Below, one piece after another: positions 1-9,220 of a DNA stretch of 64,000 nt. The stretch's first letter is position 1, and each line of letters starts with the position of its first letter. The notes under the pieces are model-generated. The model had not been told where the DNA came from, did no database searches, and saw only the letters and a program-made list of their open reading frames with translations. The position numbers and the translations under genes were made by a program. This DNA comes from Asaia astilbis JCM 15831 (GTDB taxonomy: Bacteria; Pseudomonadota; Alphaproteobacteria; Acetobacterales; Acetobacteraceae): contig NZ_BAJT01000009.1 in the NCBI RefSeq assembly GCF_000613845.1, positions 1 through 64,000 on the forward strand, written 5' to 3'.

Positions 1-79
1 GCTTAGTCAGAAATCGGCTACGCGCGAATGCGCAGGCAGTGGCATGACAGTGGCTGTGGCGCCTGAGACACTTTGTCGG

Positions 80-1273
80 CTAAATGCACTGTGTCGGCGA
101 AGGCCAGCAGTGGACGCACGCCTCTTCGCGTAGAGTGTCACAATTTACTGCGCCCATGAGTGATAGGTTTGTGTGGATTTCGCGCTGCAAAAGTCCAATC
201 GCGTGTCTCACATACGGTTCTCCGCCGAGAGCAGCAGCATAAAGAAACGGTCGACCGATCAATGTTGAGGCGGCGCCAAGAGCCAGCCCTTTTATGACGT
301 CGGTCCCTCGTCTGAAGCCGCTATCGACCAGAACGGTCATATCGCCGGAATGCTCATGCACGCGCTTTAGGGTCTCTATAGGCGAGACAGCGCAATCGAG
401 CTGACGTCCCCCGTGGTTCGAAACCACGATACCATCCGCACCGATCTCGCGCGCCAGACGTGCATCTTCTGGGGAGAGAATGCCTTTGATGATGAAGGCG
501 CTTTTCCAGTGGCGCCGGATCATTTCGGCATGCTTCCAGTTGAAGCCTGGATAGCCGGTTACTGAATTGATCTCTCGCGAAAAGATGGAAGGGGAGGCTG
601 CCGGATCGATGTTGCGGATCGCCGGGATTCCTCTTTGACGCAGGGTTCGCCATGCGGTGCGATAGAGCCATGACGGATGAGAGAGCATATCCAATGCCAG
701 GCGGGCTGTCGGCCTAAAGGGCATGGTATACCCGTTACGCGCATTATTCTCTCTATTCGACCCAACCGCCACGTCGGCGGTCAGAAAGTAAGCACTGAAG
801 CCTGCGTCTGCGACGCGTTTGGTCATGCGCTCAATGTTGGGCTCATCGGGTTTCTGATAGCCGGCGAACCAGCAGCCGGGGTAGGTTTTTCCAATCTCCT
901 CGATCGATGTGATCGCATTGGCACTCAGAATAAAAGGTATGCGTGCGGCCTTCGCGGCTCTGGCCATGGCGTTGTCGGCGTCATATCCGACGATCGCTGA
1001 GGCGCCCATTGGCGCGATCATGAAGGGACTGGCATAGCGCTTTCCGAAGAGGGTTACCTCCTGCGAGCCAGTTGAGACATCACGCAGGACCCGCGGTATC
1101 ATTTTGATACGCTCGAGCGCTTCCAGATTATGGCGAAGCGTCACGCCGCCATCCGCGCCCCCCTTGACATACCCGTAGAGCGCTTTTGGCAGATGAGCTC
1201 GAGCCAGGACTTCGAAATCGTTCAGGTTCAGAATTTTTTCAAGCGGTTTGGAAAAAGGTGGGACAAATCTCAA
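80..1273 (-). CDS. FMN-dependent 2-hydroxy-acid dehydrogenase (L-lactate dehydrogenase-like)
   Basis: A 397-residue flavoprotein of the glycolate oxidase/LldD/mandelate dehydrogenase family, which oxidises an (S)-2-hydroxy acid to the 2-oxo acid with FMN. The FMN-barrel signature SNHGGRQLD, holding the catalytic His and Arg, lies near residue 285, followed by the phosphate-binding VDSGFRRGTD and IGRPFLYA stretches. Length is normal. The start is a TTG that overlaps the stop of the upstream MFS gene (TTGA). A GGAG sits immediately before it, too close for an ideal ribosome binding site, so the start is uncertain. It is the last gene of a minus-strand acid-sugar cluster, so a sugar-derived hydroxy acid is as likely a substrate as lactate. 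The exact substrate cannot be read from sequence. Confidence 0.85.
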   Translation of the reverse strand: MRFVPPFSKPLEKILNLNDFEVLARAHLPKALYGYVKGGADGGVTLRHNLEALERIKMIPRVLRDVSTGSQEVTLFGKRYASPFMIAPMGASAIVGYDADNAMARAAKAARIPFILSANAITSIEEIGKTYPGCWFAGYQKPDEPNIERMTKRVADAGFSAYFLTADVAVGSNRENNARNGYTMPFRPTARLALDMLSHPSWLYRTAWRTLRQRGIPAIRNIDPAASPSIFSREINSVTGYPGFNWKHAEMIRRHWKSAFIIKGILSPEDARLAREIGADGIVVSNHGGRQLDCAVSPIETLKRVHEHSGDMTVLVDSGFRRGTDVIKGLALGAASTLIGRPFLYAAALGGEPYVRHAIGLLQREIHTNLSLMGAVNCDTLREEACVHCWPSPTQCI

Positions 1274-2560
1274 CTCCTGACAGGGTGGGCGGCAGGGACA
1301 CAGAGCGTCTCGCTGAGCTCCAGGGGGGCAATGGGCCCCACGATGAAGAGATAGGAGAGGGCGCCTAATAGTCCGAAGATGCCTGTGGCACAGAGCGGAA
1401 TGATGAAGGACCCGTGGGTCAGGCTCACCATGAGGCCCGTGAAACTTGCGATGACGATCCCGGCAATATTGGCTGCGCTGTTCTGCAATCCGCTCAGTGT
1501 TGCGACGAGGTCGGGGCTCGGTGCGATATCTGCAGGCAGAGACCAGATATTGGCACCTGTAAAAGCGATGCCTCCGAAAGAGAGGGAAAGAAACGTGATG
1601 CAGAGCCAGGTCTGGGTTGTGAAAGCCGACAAGCCAATGACCGATGAAAGCAGCAGCCCGCCAACGAGGCAGCTTTTGCGTGCTGCGGTCAGGCTCCAGC
1701 CCTTTTGATAGAGTCGATCAGACGTCCAGCCGCCCAGCCATGCCGCCGGTATCGCGACGAGACCCGGGATCATCCCGATCAAACCAAGTTCCTTGAGCGA
1801 AAATCCGTGGGCACTGACGAGATAACTCGGAAACCAGGTAGCAAAGAAGTAGAAGACGAAATTCGCGCAGAAGAAGCCGAGCATCATGCCCCAGACCGTT
1901 CGTCTGCGAAGCAATTCCCGCCATGCACCGGGTGGAGCCGTCGCAGAGCAAGGTTGAGCCGCTTTCAGCGTAGCGAGTTCGTTCGCTGGTAGAGACCGAT
2001 GTTTGTCAGGATCATGGTAGAGCGCCAACCAGACAAAAACCCAGATAAGGCCGAGACCTCCGGCAGCGACGAAAGCCAGTTTCCAGCCGAGCCACGCGAT
2101 GAGTAAGGCGACGAGGGGCAGAGAAAGAGCCGACCCAGCGCGTGAGCCACTATCGAAAATGCCCGCTGCGATGCCGCGTTCCCCTTTCGGAAACCAGACT
2201 GCAGCCACCTTTGCATTGGACGGATAGCTGCCTGCTTCCCCGATACCGAGAGCCAGACGCAGTGCGAAGATGCTGTAGGGACCTGTTGCCCCTGCGGTCA
2301 GCGCGGTGCAGATCGACCACCATATGACGGCACATGCGTAGGAAACGCGCACGCCGAGGCGGTCAATCACCAGCGAAGGGGAGCTGCATCAACGCATAGG
2401 TCCAGAAGAACGCGCCCAGAATGAGACCAAGCGTTGCCGGATCGATGTTCAGATCGCGGGCCATGAACGGGGCCGCAATGGCGATTGTCGCCCGATCGAT
2501 GTAATTGATCGCGGTCGCGGCAAAACAGAGGCCGATCATCAGCCAGCGTAATCTGGGCAT
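1270..2560 (-). pseudogene. MFS transporter, frameshifted after the second membrane segment
   Basis: A major facilitator family permease split into two reading frames. The N-terminal part (to about 2365) reads INYIDRATIAIAAP and ends QLPFAGD then stop. The remaining ten or so membrane helices continue from a GTG at 2370 as VIDRLGVRVSY, which is the normal continuation of the TM2-TM3 loop. Restoring two bases, or five if a Trp codon was lost (expected AGWVIDRLG), rebuilds a protein of about 430 residues. Unlike the other broken genes here, this is not a simple one-base homopolymer loss, so a real mutation remains possible. ATG 2560 is preferred over 2623 because 2623 lies inside a strong hairpin and has no ribosome binding site. 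It probably imports the cluster's acid-sugar substrate. Confidence 0.75.
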
Positions 2561-2606
2561 GATTTTCTCAGGGTCGATTGAGGAAAAAATAGGTGCAGCT
2601 TGCAGT

Positions 2607-2641
2607 GCCCTCGCATCAGGCATGATCTTGAATGCGAGGGC
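2607..2641 (-). terminator. Intergenic hairpin between isomerase and MFS genes
   Basis: A perfect 10-bp inverted repeat (GCCCTCGCAT / ATGCGAGGGC) with a 15-nt loop begins 6 nt after the isomerase stop codon. There is no U-tract, so it may be a processing or mRNA-stabilising hairpin that lowers expression of the downstream transporter rather than a full terminator. Confidence 0.5.
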
Positions 2642-2647
2642 GCATTT

Positions 2648-3574
2648 TCATCGCGGCAGAATGCGGCGTAGATACTCGCGGTTCGTCGCGCTGACGCTCA
2701 AACCGTCACCGCCGTAATGCTCGACCAGAAAAGCGCTTTTGAAGCCGTGAGCGAGCGCCATCTTGATCGCCGCACGGTAACTGATAACGCCGAATTCAAG
2801 GGGCGCCGGAGCGGTTACGACCATTCCGGTCGTGGCGTCCTCAGTCCGGTAGTAGTTTTTGGCGTGCCAGTAACGCGCAAAAGGGGCCACTTGTGCCATC
2901 ATCGTGGCCCAGTGCTCGACCGGCCGATGCAGTCTGACCAGGTTGCCCAGATCGGGATTGATGCCGACAGCGGGATGATCGACATCCTGCACGAAGCGCA
3001 CGGCGCTCTCGGCGGAGCCGAGATAAGTGTCCTCATACATCTCCATCGAAAGGCCGATACCGACCTCCTGAGCATGTCGGGCCAACTCGCGGATACGGCT
3101 GACAGCCTTCTGCCAGACTGACGGATCTTCCGGGCTGACTGTCCCCTGAGCCGTCCAGAACCACAGCGCAGCTTGTTGAGCCGGGGTCAGAGGATAGAAA
3201 AGCCCGAACGAGACTTCCTTTATTCCCAGTCGCGCTGCGGTATCGATGACGCGATGACTATAGGCAAGATTCTCATCCGCCCGTTCCGGATCGATGACCG
3301 AGCGACGAGCCGTGGTGAATCCCGGCATTGTCAGTCCTGCCTCTTTCACGAGATCCGCGAAGAGGGTCAGGCGGGCTTCGGAGAGATCGGCAAGCCTGAT
3401 CCACGAATCCGTGGGATCGATTTCGGTAAAACCTGCATCTGTAACTTCCGCCAAGGTGGCGGCCCATTCTTCAGGTTTCTGATCCTGTACGCTCGATCCG
3501 TCAGGCAGAATGTTGGGATATTGGATCATCGCAGCGGCGATCGGCCAGTTTGTGCGGTTGAGAGGCGATGACAT
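2648..3574 (-). CDS. Sugar phosphate isomerase/epimerase family TIM-barrel protein
   Basis: A 308-residue protein of the xylose-isomerase-like TIM barrel superfamily (AP endonuclease family 2 fold). Visible features are the acidic strand-end residues expected for divalent-metal binding: SMEMYEDTYLG near residue 190, GINPDLGNLVRLH near 215, WHAKNYY near 240 and VEHYGGDG near 290. In related clusters such proteins isomerise 2-oxo acids (hydroxypyruvate or 2-oxotetronate isomerases) or epimerise sugars. It lies between two MFS genes and downstream of a DenD-like dehydrogenase, so isomerisation of the dehydrogenase product is a reasonable inference. No signal peptide is seen, so it is cytoplasmic. 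Confidence 0.75.
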   Translation of the reverse strand: MSSPLNRTNWPIAAAMIQYPNILPDGSSVQDQKPEEWAATLAEVTDAGFTEIDPTDSWIRLADLSEARLTLFADLVKEAGLTMPGFTTARRSVIDPERADENLAYSHRVIDTAARLGIKEVSFGLFYPLTPAQQAALWFWTAQGTVSPEDPSVWQKAVSRIRELARHAQEVGIGLSMEMYEDTYLGSAESAVRFVQDVDHPAVGINPDLGNLVRLHRPVEHWATMMAQVAPFARYWHAKNYYRTEDATTGMVVTAPAPLEFGVISYRAAIKMALAHGFKSAFLVEHYGGDGLSVSATNREYLRRILPR

Positions 3575-3611
3575 TGCTTTATCCTTTCAGGGGGTATCGG
3601 GAAGGCGAGGC

Positions 3612-4952
3612 TCACAGGGCGGGGTGGTGACTTTGTCGATGCGTTCGCGGCAGGAAGGCTGCGATCATCAGACCGACAAGTCCCGAGACTGCGACGGCGT
3701 AGAGCCCCGCTACCGGCGTCGCCCAAAGATGGGCGGCAAAACTGCGGATGTTTGGCGCAACGAACCCGCCAAGATTACCAAGAGCATTGATGAGGGCGAT
3801 TGCCCCCGCAGCCTGGACACCGGTGAAATGGGTGAGGGGAAAATTCCAGAAGACAGCCTGCACGGTGACCACGCCAGCGGCTGCAATGCAGAGGCCGATG
3901 ATGGCGACCGGGCCTGAATCGGCGCCCGATATGACGAGGCCGAGCGCCGCTGCGGCGAGGCAGAAGATAAGACCCAGTCGTGATGCGTCATGTTTCTGAA
4001 CGAGCCGTGTGACGACGAAGGTCAATAATATGGCGAAAGCCCAGGGTATTCCGCTGACAAGACCGACCCTGAAGCCGATTTCCTCATGCAGAATGGATGA
4101 GACCTGTTCGGGCAGATAAAAAACGACGCCATAACTTGCGATCTGGATGACCATGTAAAGCATCAGGAACTGGAGAAGCTTGCTGGACTGCAATAATCCC
4201 CCGAGGTGAGCACCGTCATAGTGCGCCCCTTGTTTGGTGATCGCTTCGCTTTTCAGGATCGTTTCCAGCGCGAGTTTCTCATCCGCACTCAGCCAGGCGA
4301 CGCTCTGTGGGCCATCTGGCAGGATGAACCAGGTTGCGATCCCCATCACGACGGCGAGGCCGCCTTCGAGAAGGAACATCCATTGCCATCCCGCCAGACC
4401 GAGAACACCGTCCAGACCGAACAGGGCGCCTGAGAGCGGATTGCCGAATGTCATGGCCAGCGGGTAACCGAAATAGAAGACGCCAAGAACGCGCGTTCGC
4501 TCTTTTTCAGGAAACCAGAAGGTTAAATAGAGCATGATCCCCGGGAAAAAACCGGCTTCGGCGATCCCGAGCAGAGTGCGGAGGATGACGAAGGAGAGGT
4601 CACCATGCGTGAACATCATGGCAGCGGAGACGACACCCCATGTTACCATGATCCGTGCCATCCAACGTCGCGCTCCGACACGATACAGGATCAGGTTACT
4701 CGGGACTTCAAACAGGGCGTAGCCGATAAAAAACACACCAGCCCCGAAGGCGAACATCGCATCCGAGACGCCTGCATCGCTGTGCAGGGCCTGTTTGGCC
4801 GATCCGATATTCGATCGATCCAGAAAAGCGACGATGTACATCAGGATGAGAAACGGCAGGAGCTTGGCGAACGCTTTCTTCGTAGCTCCTGCCCGAAGGG
4901 TGTCCGTTTCGTGAGAGTGAGGAAGCGAAGAAAGTGACGTCTCGACAGTCAT
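3612..4952 (-). CDS. MFS transporter, anion:cation symporter (ACS) type
   Basis: A 446-residue, twelve-helix MFS permease that looks complete. The TM1 signature LYIVAFLDRSNIGSAK is typical of the ACS/phthalate-tartrate group, which imports organic acid anions such as hexuronates, tartrate or phthalates. TM2-TM3 has the usual FEVPSNLILYRVGARRWMARIM loop. It starts 78 bp downstream of the DenD-like dehydrogenase and precedes the isomerase on the same strand, so it most likely imports an acid sugar for the cluster. Substrate specificity within ACS cannot be assigned by reading. Confidence 0.85.
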   Translation of the reverse strand: MTVETSLSSLPHSHETDTLRAGATKKAFAKLLPFLILMYIVAFLDRSNIGSAKQALHSDAGVSDAMFAFGAGVFFIGYALFEVPSNLILYRVGARRWMARIMVTWGVVSAAMMFTHGDLSFVILRTLLGIAEAGFFPGIMLYLTFWFPEKERTRVLGVFYFGYPLAMTFGNPLSGALFGLDGVLGLAGWQWMFLLEGGLAVVMGIATWFILPDGPQSVAWLSADEKLALETILKSEAITKQGAHYDGAHLGGLLQSSKLLQFLMLYMVIQIASYGVVFYLPEQVSSILHEEIGFRVGLVSGIPWAFAILLTFVVTRLVQKHDASRLGLIFCLAAAALGLVISGADSGPVAIIGLCIAAAGVVTVQAVFWNFPLTHFTGVQAAGAIALINALGNLGGFVAPNIRSFAAHLWATPVAGLYAVAVSGLVGLMIAAFLPRTHRQSHHPAL

Positions 4953-5030
4953 GAGAGGTGACTCCTCGTGCGCGACACGGGCAAGACGCCTGGAGGCGGA
5001 GGTGATCAGAGAAGAAACAGGGAAAATCGA

Positions 5031-6017
5031 TCAGACGAGACGATCGCCGAGTTCGTCCGCGATATGGGCCAGGATGATGTCATCGAAGCTTTGTTCGGTC
5101 GTGAAGCCCAGTTTCAGTGCTCGTTGTGGGTCGAAACTTCTCGCCCAGCCCGAAACGATCCGGGCAATCGCCTCATCCGGCTCATGCCGGATAAGAGCAA
5201 CCGCCTCAGGACCGGCGATCCGCTTCAGTGCGGCGATCTGATCGCCCACGGTGACAGACAGGGCGGGCATCGAGAGATTGGGGCGCTCGCCAAGGAGAGA
5301 GAGATCGAGTGTGGCGGCGTGGCGCAGGAATTCCACGGCAGAGCGAGGGCTCGTCATCCAGTGGCGTGTGGTCTCAGGCACAGGCAGGGTGGCTTTCTGA
5401 CCGATCAGAGGTTCGCGGATGATTCCGGAAAAGAAGCCCGAGGCGGCGCGGTTGGGTTTGCCCGGTCGCACGCAGATTGTTGGCAGGCGCAGGCCGATCC
5501 CGTCGAAAATACCGCGACGCCGATAATCGGTCAGAAGCAGCTCGCCAATGGCCTTCTGGGTGCCGTAGCTGGTCTGAGGGGTCAGAATGTAGTCGTCGGG
5601 AATGTAATCGGGAAAGTCCCCGCCGAATACGGCGTTGGACGAGGCGAAAACGACGCGGGGTTTCCAGCTCTCTTTTGCGCCAATCTGGCGGATGGTTTCA
5701 AAGAGCGTTCGAGTGCCATCGAGGTTGACGGTATACCCTTTTTCAAAATCGGCTTCAGCCTCGCCTGAAACGATGGCTGCGAGATGGAAGATGATGTCAG
5801 GTCGGCCGCTCAGCAGGCGTTGGGCAGATCCGGGCTGAGTGAGATCGCAGGTCATCGTCTCGCAGCTTCCTGCGAAATCGGTCGGCACGAGGGGAGCGAC
5901 GACATCCGCGAGGGTGAGGCGTGTCGGCGTGGGGGCAGAGTGGAGTGGTTTGCGAACCAGGCTCTCCGCAAACTTGCGGCCGAGCATGCCTGCAGCGCCA
6001 ATGATGAGGATCTTCAT
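5031..6017 (-). CDS. denD: NAD-dependent epimerase/dehydratase family, D-erythronate dehydrogenase-like (DenD)
   Basis: A 328-residue extended short-chain dehydrogenase. The N-terminal dinucleotide motif IIGAAGMLGRKFAE (GxxGxxG type), HLAAIVSGEAE after strand 4, and the catalytic triad with SSNAVFG and YGTQK (YxxxK) are present. Length and the HLAAIVSGEAE/YIPDDY pattern match the D-erythronate dehydrogenase (DenD) group, which oxidises D-erythronate to 2-oxotetronate. ATG 6017 is chosen because AAGGTGA stands a few bases upstream; a GTG at 6026 is also in frame. It is first in the catabolic run, with LysR genes directly upstream on the same strand. The expected DUF1537 kinase partner is absent from the window. 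Confidence 0.75.
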   Translation of the reverse strand: MKILIIGAAGMLGRKFAESLVRKPLHSAPTPTRLTLADVVAPLVPTDFAGSCETMTCDLTQPGSAQRLLSGRPDIIFHLAAIVSGEAEADFEKGYTVNLDGTRTLFETIRQIGAKESWKPRVVFASSNAVFGGDFPDYIPDDYILTPQTSYGTQKAIGELLLTDYRRRGIFDGIGLRLPTICVRPGKPNRAASGFFSGIIREPLIGQKATLPVPETTRHWMTSPRSAVEFLRHAATLDLSLLGERPNLSMPALSVTVGDQIAALKRIAGPEAVALIRHEPDEAIARIVSGWARSFDPQRALKLGFTTEQSFDDIILAHIADELGDRLV

Positions 6018-6086
6018 CTGTGTCACCTTTCCTTTCGGATAACCCGAAGCAAGATGACCAAAGACTATCTAAAAGTTAATGATACG

Positions 6087-7040
6087 CTAGGTGCAATAAG
6101 GAAAGGGTCGATCAGCTTTTCTGATCGACTGAGCTTCGATTGCGTCGAAAACCAGCTGGGACGCGGGAGAAAGAGGTCTGTCCACGCGCCTTATGAGTGA
6201 GTAGGCCCCCAGGAGGTCTGGCAGAGAAACAGACAGGCGACGGATCATCCCGGCTCTTTCGTAATGTTGGCTGACACTTCTGGGGATAACGGCAAGCATA
6301 TTGGAGTGCATGAGGAGGTCTATGGTCGCGAACATGGAGGAGGCCTCGATCGGATGAGCAGGAAGCGGCAGGAGCGCTGTCGTAAATGCGGCTTCGATCG
6401 CTCGTCTCATAGGGCTCGGCGCCGTTTGAAGGATCCATCGCTCCTGAGCAACATCGCGTAAGGTGAGGTCTCCGGTGTCATCAATCGGATTGCGGCAACT
6501 GGTCACGACGCATAAAGGCTCATTAGCAAGTTCGAGGCATTCGATCGAGCCTGGGCTGTGCAGTCCAATCGGGCGACCGACGATAAAATCCAGCCTGCAC
6601 GTTTCCATCGCGAGAAGCAGCGCATCGCTTGTATCGATTGTCAGAGAGAGGCCGATCCCGGGGTGAGACTGGGTGATCTCGGCAAAAACGGGTGAGATGA
6701 GATCGGGCAGGGCAGCGACGATCGAGCCCACCCGGACCGTGCCGTGAGTGCCTTCTTCCAGAGCATCGATGTCATGTTGCAGACGCTCGATGTCGTTGAG
6801 CATCAATCGGGCATGTCGCGCAGCCATGACCCCGCCCGCCGTTGGAAAAACGCCCTGGGACGTCCGCTCGAACAAGCGTGTGTTGAGTGCGTGCTCGATT
6901 TCCTGAAGGAGCTTGGAAGCCGAGGGTTGAGAGAGGTTCATGCGCTCGGCAGCACGGTGAAGATTATTCGTCGCTTCCAGCTCGAGAATGAGGCGTAGAT
7001 GCCGAAGCTTCAGACGATTGATGAGTGAATGGGCCGTCAT
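6087..7040 (-). CDS. LysR-family transcriptional regulator
   Basis: A 317-residue LysR-type regulator. The N-terminal winged helix-turn-helix (residues about 8-67) reads LRHLRLILELEATNNLHRAAERM followed by LSQPSASKLLQEIE, and the C-terminal effector domain has the usual VGSI and DFIVGRP segments. ATG 7040 begins the HTH domain directly; longer upstream frame is not conserved in type. It lies just upstream of denD on the same strand, so it likely controls the acid-sugar genes in response to a pathway intermediate. The second LysR gene 59 bp away is a divergent paralogue. Confidence 0.88.
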   Translation of the reverse strand: MTAHSLINRLKLRHLRLILELEATNNLHRAAERMNLSQPSASKLLQEIEHALNTRLFERTSQGVFPTAGGVMAARHARLMLNDIERLQHDIDALEEGTHGTVRVGSIVAALPDLISPVFAEITQSHPGIGLSLTIDTSDALLLAMETCRLDFIVGRPIGLHSPGSIECLELANEPLCVVTSCRNPIDDTGDLTLRDVAQERWILQTAPSPMRRAIEAAFTTALLPLPAHPIEASSMFATIDLLMHSNMLAVIPRSVSQHYERAGMIRRLSVSLPDLLGAYSLIRRVDRPLSPASQLVFDAIEAQSIRKADRPFPYCT

Positions 7041-7099
7041 GACGAAAGGCTCCGAACGTTTTGCACCATCAGCGAGGCAGGATCGTGCGTGCAGGGGGA

Positions 7100-8098
7100 T
7101 TAGGTGCGACTGGTGTGATCGATCGTGTGAAAGGTGGGGCTCATCGCCGGCCTCAGGGTCTGTGTGAGCAGAGAGAGAATGGTAATGGCGGCGGGGGTGA
7201 GCGCGCGTGCTCTGGATGTGATGAGGCCCCACGGAGCGGTATCGAGCGTGAAGTCGATCGGAAGCAGAGAGATCTGGCCAATATCGCGCTGAAGTTCGGC
7301 TGCGGGCGCAGACAGGAGAGTGAGGGCGTCCGATCGGGTGATGTAGGCCAGAGTCATCATCCAGGAATCAGAAGAGACGACACGCTGCGGGAGGGCGAGT
7401 TTTCGCTCGAGAAAAAGCTCTTCCAGGCACTGTCTCGACCTGCTGCCTCTGCGCTGCAGAATCCAAGAGCATGATGCCAGATCTTCGAGCGCGACCGCAC
7501 CGCCCGAAAGGAGAGGGTGGCCGGGGCGTGCGGCGACAACCAGATTTTCAGACGCAATTTCCTCGTAGGAAAACGGACAGGCCCAAGGCTGGACCGGACG
7601 CCGACCGAGCATGATGTCAATCTGGCCATCTGCCAGCATCTGGAAGAGCGCGTCGCTCGGACCACTGCGACAATCGAGCTCGATCTGCGGGTAATCTCTC
7701 TGGGCGACGCCCAGCATATCGACCACCGACTGAATGACGGGTCCATCGATCGCGCCAATTGAGACATAGCCGGAATGGCCATCGATGAACGCATTGAGTT
7801 CGACGCGGGTCCGGTCGAGCTCGTCCAGAATGGTGAGAGCGTGGCGTGTCAGCACCTCCCCGGCGAAGGTTGGGATCATGCGTCGCCCTTCCTGCTGAAA
7901 AAGCTTCACTTTCATGAGTGTTTCGAGATCGCCGATGAGTTTCGATGCCGCAGGCTGAACCATGCCGAGACTTTCGGCGGCAGCCTGCAGTGTTGAATGG
8001 CGTGAGAACGCAGCGAGAAGCTGAAGATGGCGTATCTTGAGGCGCGAAGCGTTGAACCAGAAGGGGCCGAGAGGGAGAGGGGGGATCGGTAGTTTCAT
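7100..8098 (-). CDS. LysR-family transcriptional regulator
   Basis: A 332-residue LysR-type regulator with the DNA-binding segment IRHLQLLAAFSRHSTLQAAAESL and VQPAASKLIGDLE (residues about 20-75) and a substrate-binding C-terminal domain containing VSIGAIDG and DIMLGRRP. Wording of the two domains is similar to the neighbouring LysR protein, suggesting an old duplication. It is transcribed away from the 3-hydroxyacyl-CoA-dehydrogenase-like gene across a 135-bp gap, the classic arrangement for a LysR protein controlling a divergent target. No confident T-N11-A operator was picked out by eye. Confidence 0.88.
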   Translation of the reverse strand: MKLPIPPLPLGPFWFNASRLKIRHLQLLAAFSRHSTLQAAAESLGMVQPAASKLIGDLETLMKVKLFQQEGRRMIPTFAGEVLTRHALTILDELDRTRVELNAFIDGHSGYVSIGAIDGPVIQSVVDMLGVAQRDYPQIELDCRSGPSDALFQMLADGQIDIMLGRRPVQPWACPFSYEEIASENLVVAARPGHPLLSGGAVALEDLASCSWILQRRGSRSRQCLEELFLERKLALPQRVVSSDSWMMTLAYITRSDALTLLSAPAAELQRDIGQISLLPIDFTLDTAPWGLITSRARALTPAAITILSLLTQTLRPAMSPTFHTIDHTSRT

Positions 8099-8233
8099 AG
8101 TAAAACCGTTATGTAATGCGCGAATACCTCTATTGGACGTGCCCCTCTTTGGGTGATTATTTCTTTCGCCCTGATCATCGCTGGAACAACCGGGTTTCAG
8201 CGTCCATCAAATTGATCGTGAGGGGTAAGCATC

Positions 8234-9220
8234 ATGTCGGTTCAGGTTATCGAGAGCGCTGCAGTGATTGGCGCGGGCTATATGGGTGGAGGAATTGCGC
8301 AAAGTCTTGCGGCTGCCGGCATACGGGTCGTTCTCGCCGATATCTCTCCTGAAGTGACGCGAGGCGCTCTGGAGCGTTTGCTCCGTGAGGCGCGCGCGTT
8401 CGAAGACCAGGGATTAATCCAACCTGGCAGCTATGACCGTATCTCGGCCAATCTCGCGGCGGCTCCCTCTATCGAACAGGCTGTGCGGGATGTCGATTTT
8501 ATCGAAGAGGCGGTGTTCGAAAACGAGGATATCAAACGCACCGTGCTCGAGCGCATCAGCGCGGCAGCCAGGCCTGATGCAATTATCGGGACAAATACCT
8601 CCACGCTTCCCGTTCATGTTCTGGCGCCTTTTGTCTCGGGGCAGGAGCGGTTTCTGACGGTGCATTTCAGTAATCCAGCGCCCTTCATTCCCGGTGTCGA
8701 ACTCGTTAGCGGCACGAAGACGAGCCGGGACGTGGTCGCAGCAGTCAAGGAGATGCTGGAACGCATCGACCGGCAAGCCGCTGAAGTGGCCGACCGACCG
8801 ACTTTTGTCCTGAACCGCTTACAATATGCCCTGTTCAAGGAAGCCAACACGATTGTGGAAGAAGGCGTTGCGACGCCGGAGGATGTCGACACGCTCGTCC
8901 GTTCGACATTCGGGTTTCGGTTGCCTTTTTTTGGTCCCTTCGCCATCGCCGACATGGCGGGTCTCGATGTCTACGTGAATTGCTTCGTGACAGCTGAAAA
9001 GGCTTTCGGCCCTCGTTTGTCCTGCCCGGAGACAGTCAAAAATCTGGTCGCTGAGGGGAAGCACGGTGTCAAGAACGGTGCCGGCTATTACGGGGACTAT
9101 ACACCAGAAGAGACGGAAGCCCTCGTGGCCTATCGAAACAAGGCTTATGCCAGAATGGCAGAACTGCTGCGTGAGCTCGGCCCCTCTCCGCTCGAGAAGA
9201 GGCGAGCCGGGAAGGGATAA
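8234..9220 (+). CDS. 3-hydroxyacyl-CoA dehydrogenase family NAD-dependent oxidoreductase
   Basis: A 328-residue enzyme with an N-terminal Rossmann fold (AAVIGAGYMGGGIAQ, residues 8-22), the TNTSTLPV and HFSNPAPF motifs that carry the catalytic Ser and His of this family, and the C-terminal helical domain starting FVLNRLQYALFKEA. It is a single-unit protein without enoyl-CoA hydratase, of the size of lambda-crystallin/L-gulonate 3-dehydrogenase and carnitine dehydrogenase. Its divergent LysR gene and the acid-sugar neighbours favour a free 3-hydroxy acid as substrate over a fatty acyl-CoA, but this is inference. An AGGGG ribosome binding site precedes the ATG. Confidence 0.8.
   Translation: MSVQVIESAAVIGAGYMGGGIAQSLAAAGIRVVLADISPEVTRGALERLLREARAFEDQGLIQPGSYDRISANLAAAPSIEQAVRDVDFIEEAVFENEDIKRTVLERISAAARPDAIIGTNTSTLPVHVLAPFVSGQERFLTVHFSNPAPFIPGVELVSGTKTSRDVVAAVKEMLERIDRQAAEVADRPTFVLNRLQYALFKEANTIVEEGVATPEDVDTLVRSTFGFRLPFFGPFAIADMAGLDVYVNCFVTAEKAFGPRLSCPETVKNLVAEGKHGVKNGAGYYGDYTPEETEALVAYRNKAYARMAELLRELGPSPLEKRRAGKG

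Noticed and set aside
8180-8201. Imperfect inverted repeat in the gap before the hydroxyacyl-CoA-dehydrogenase-like gene as LysR operator
   Set aside because: The arms mismatch at several positions and do not fit the T-N11-A pattern well enough.
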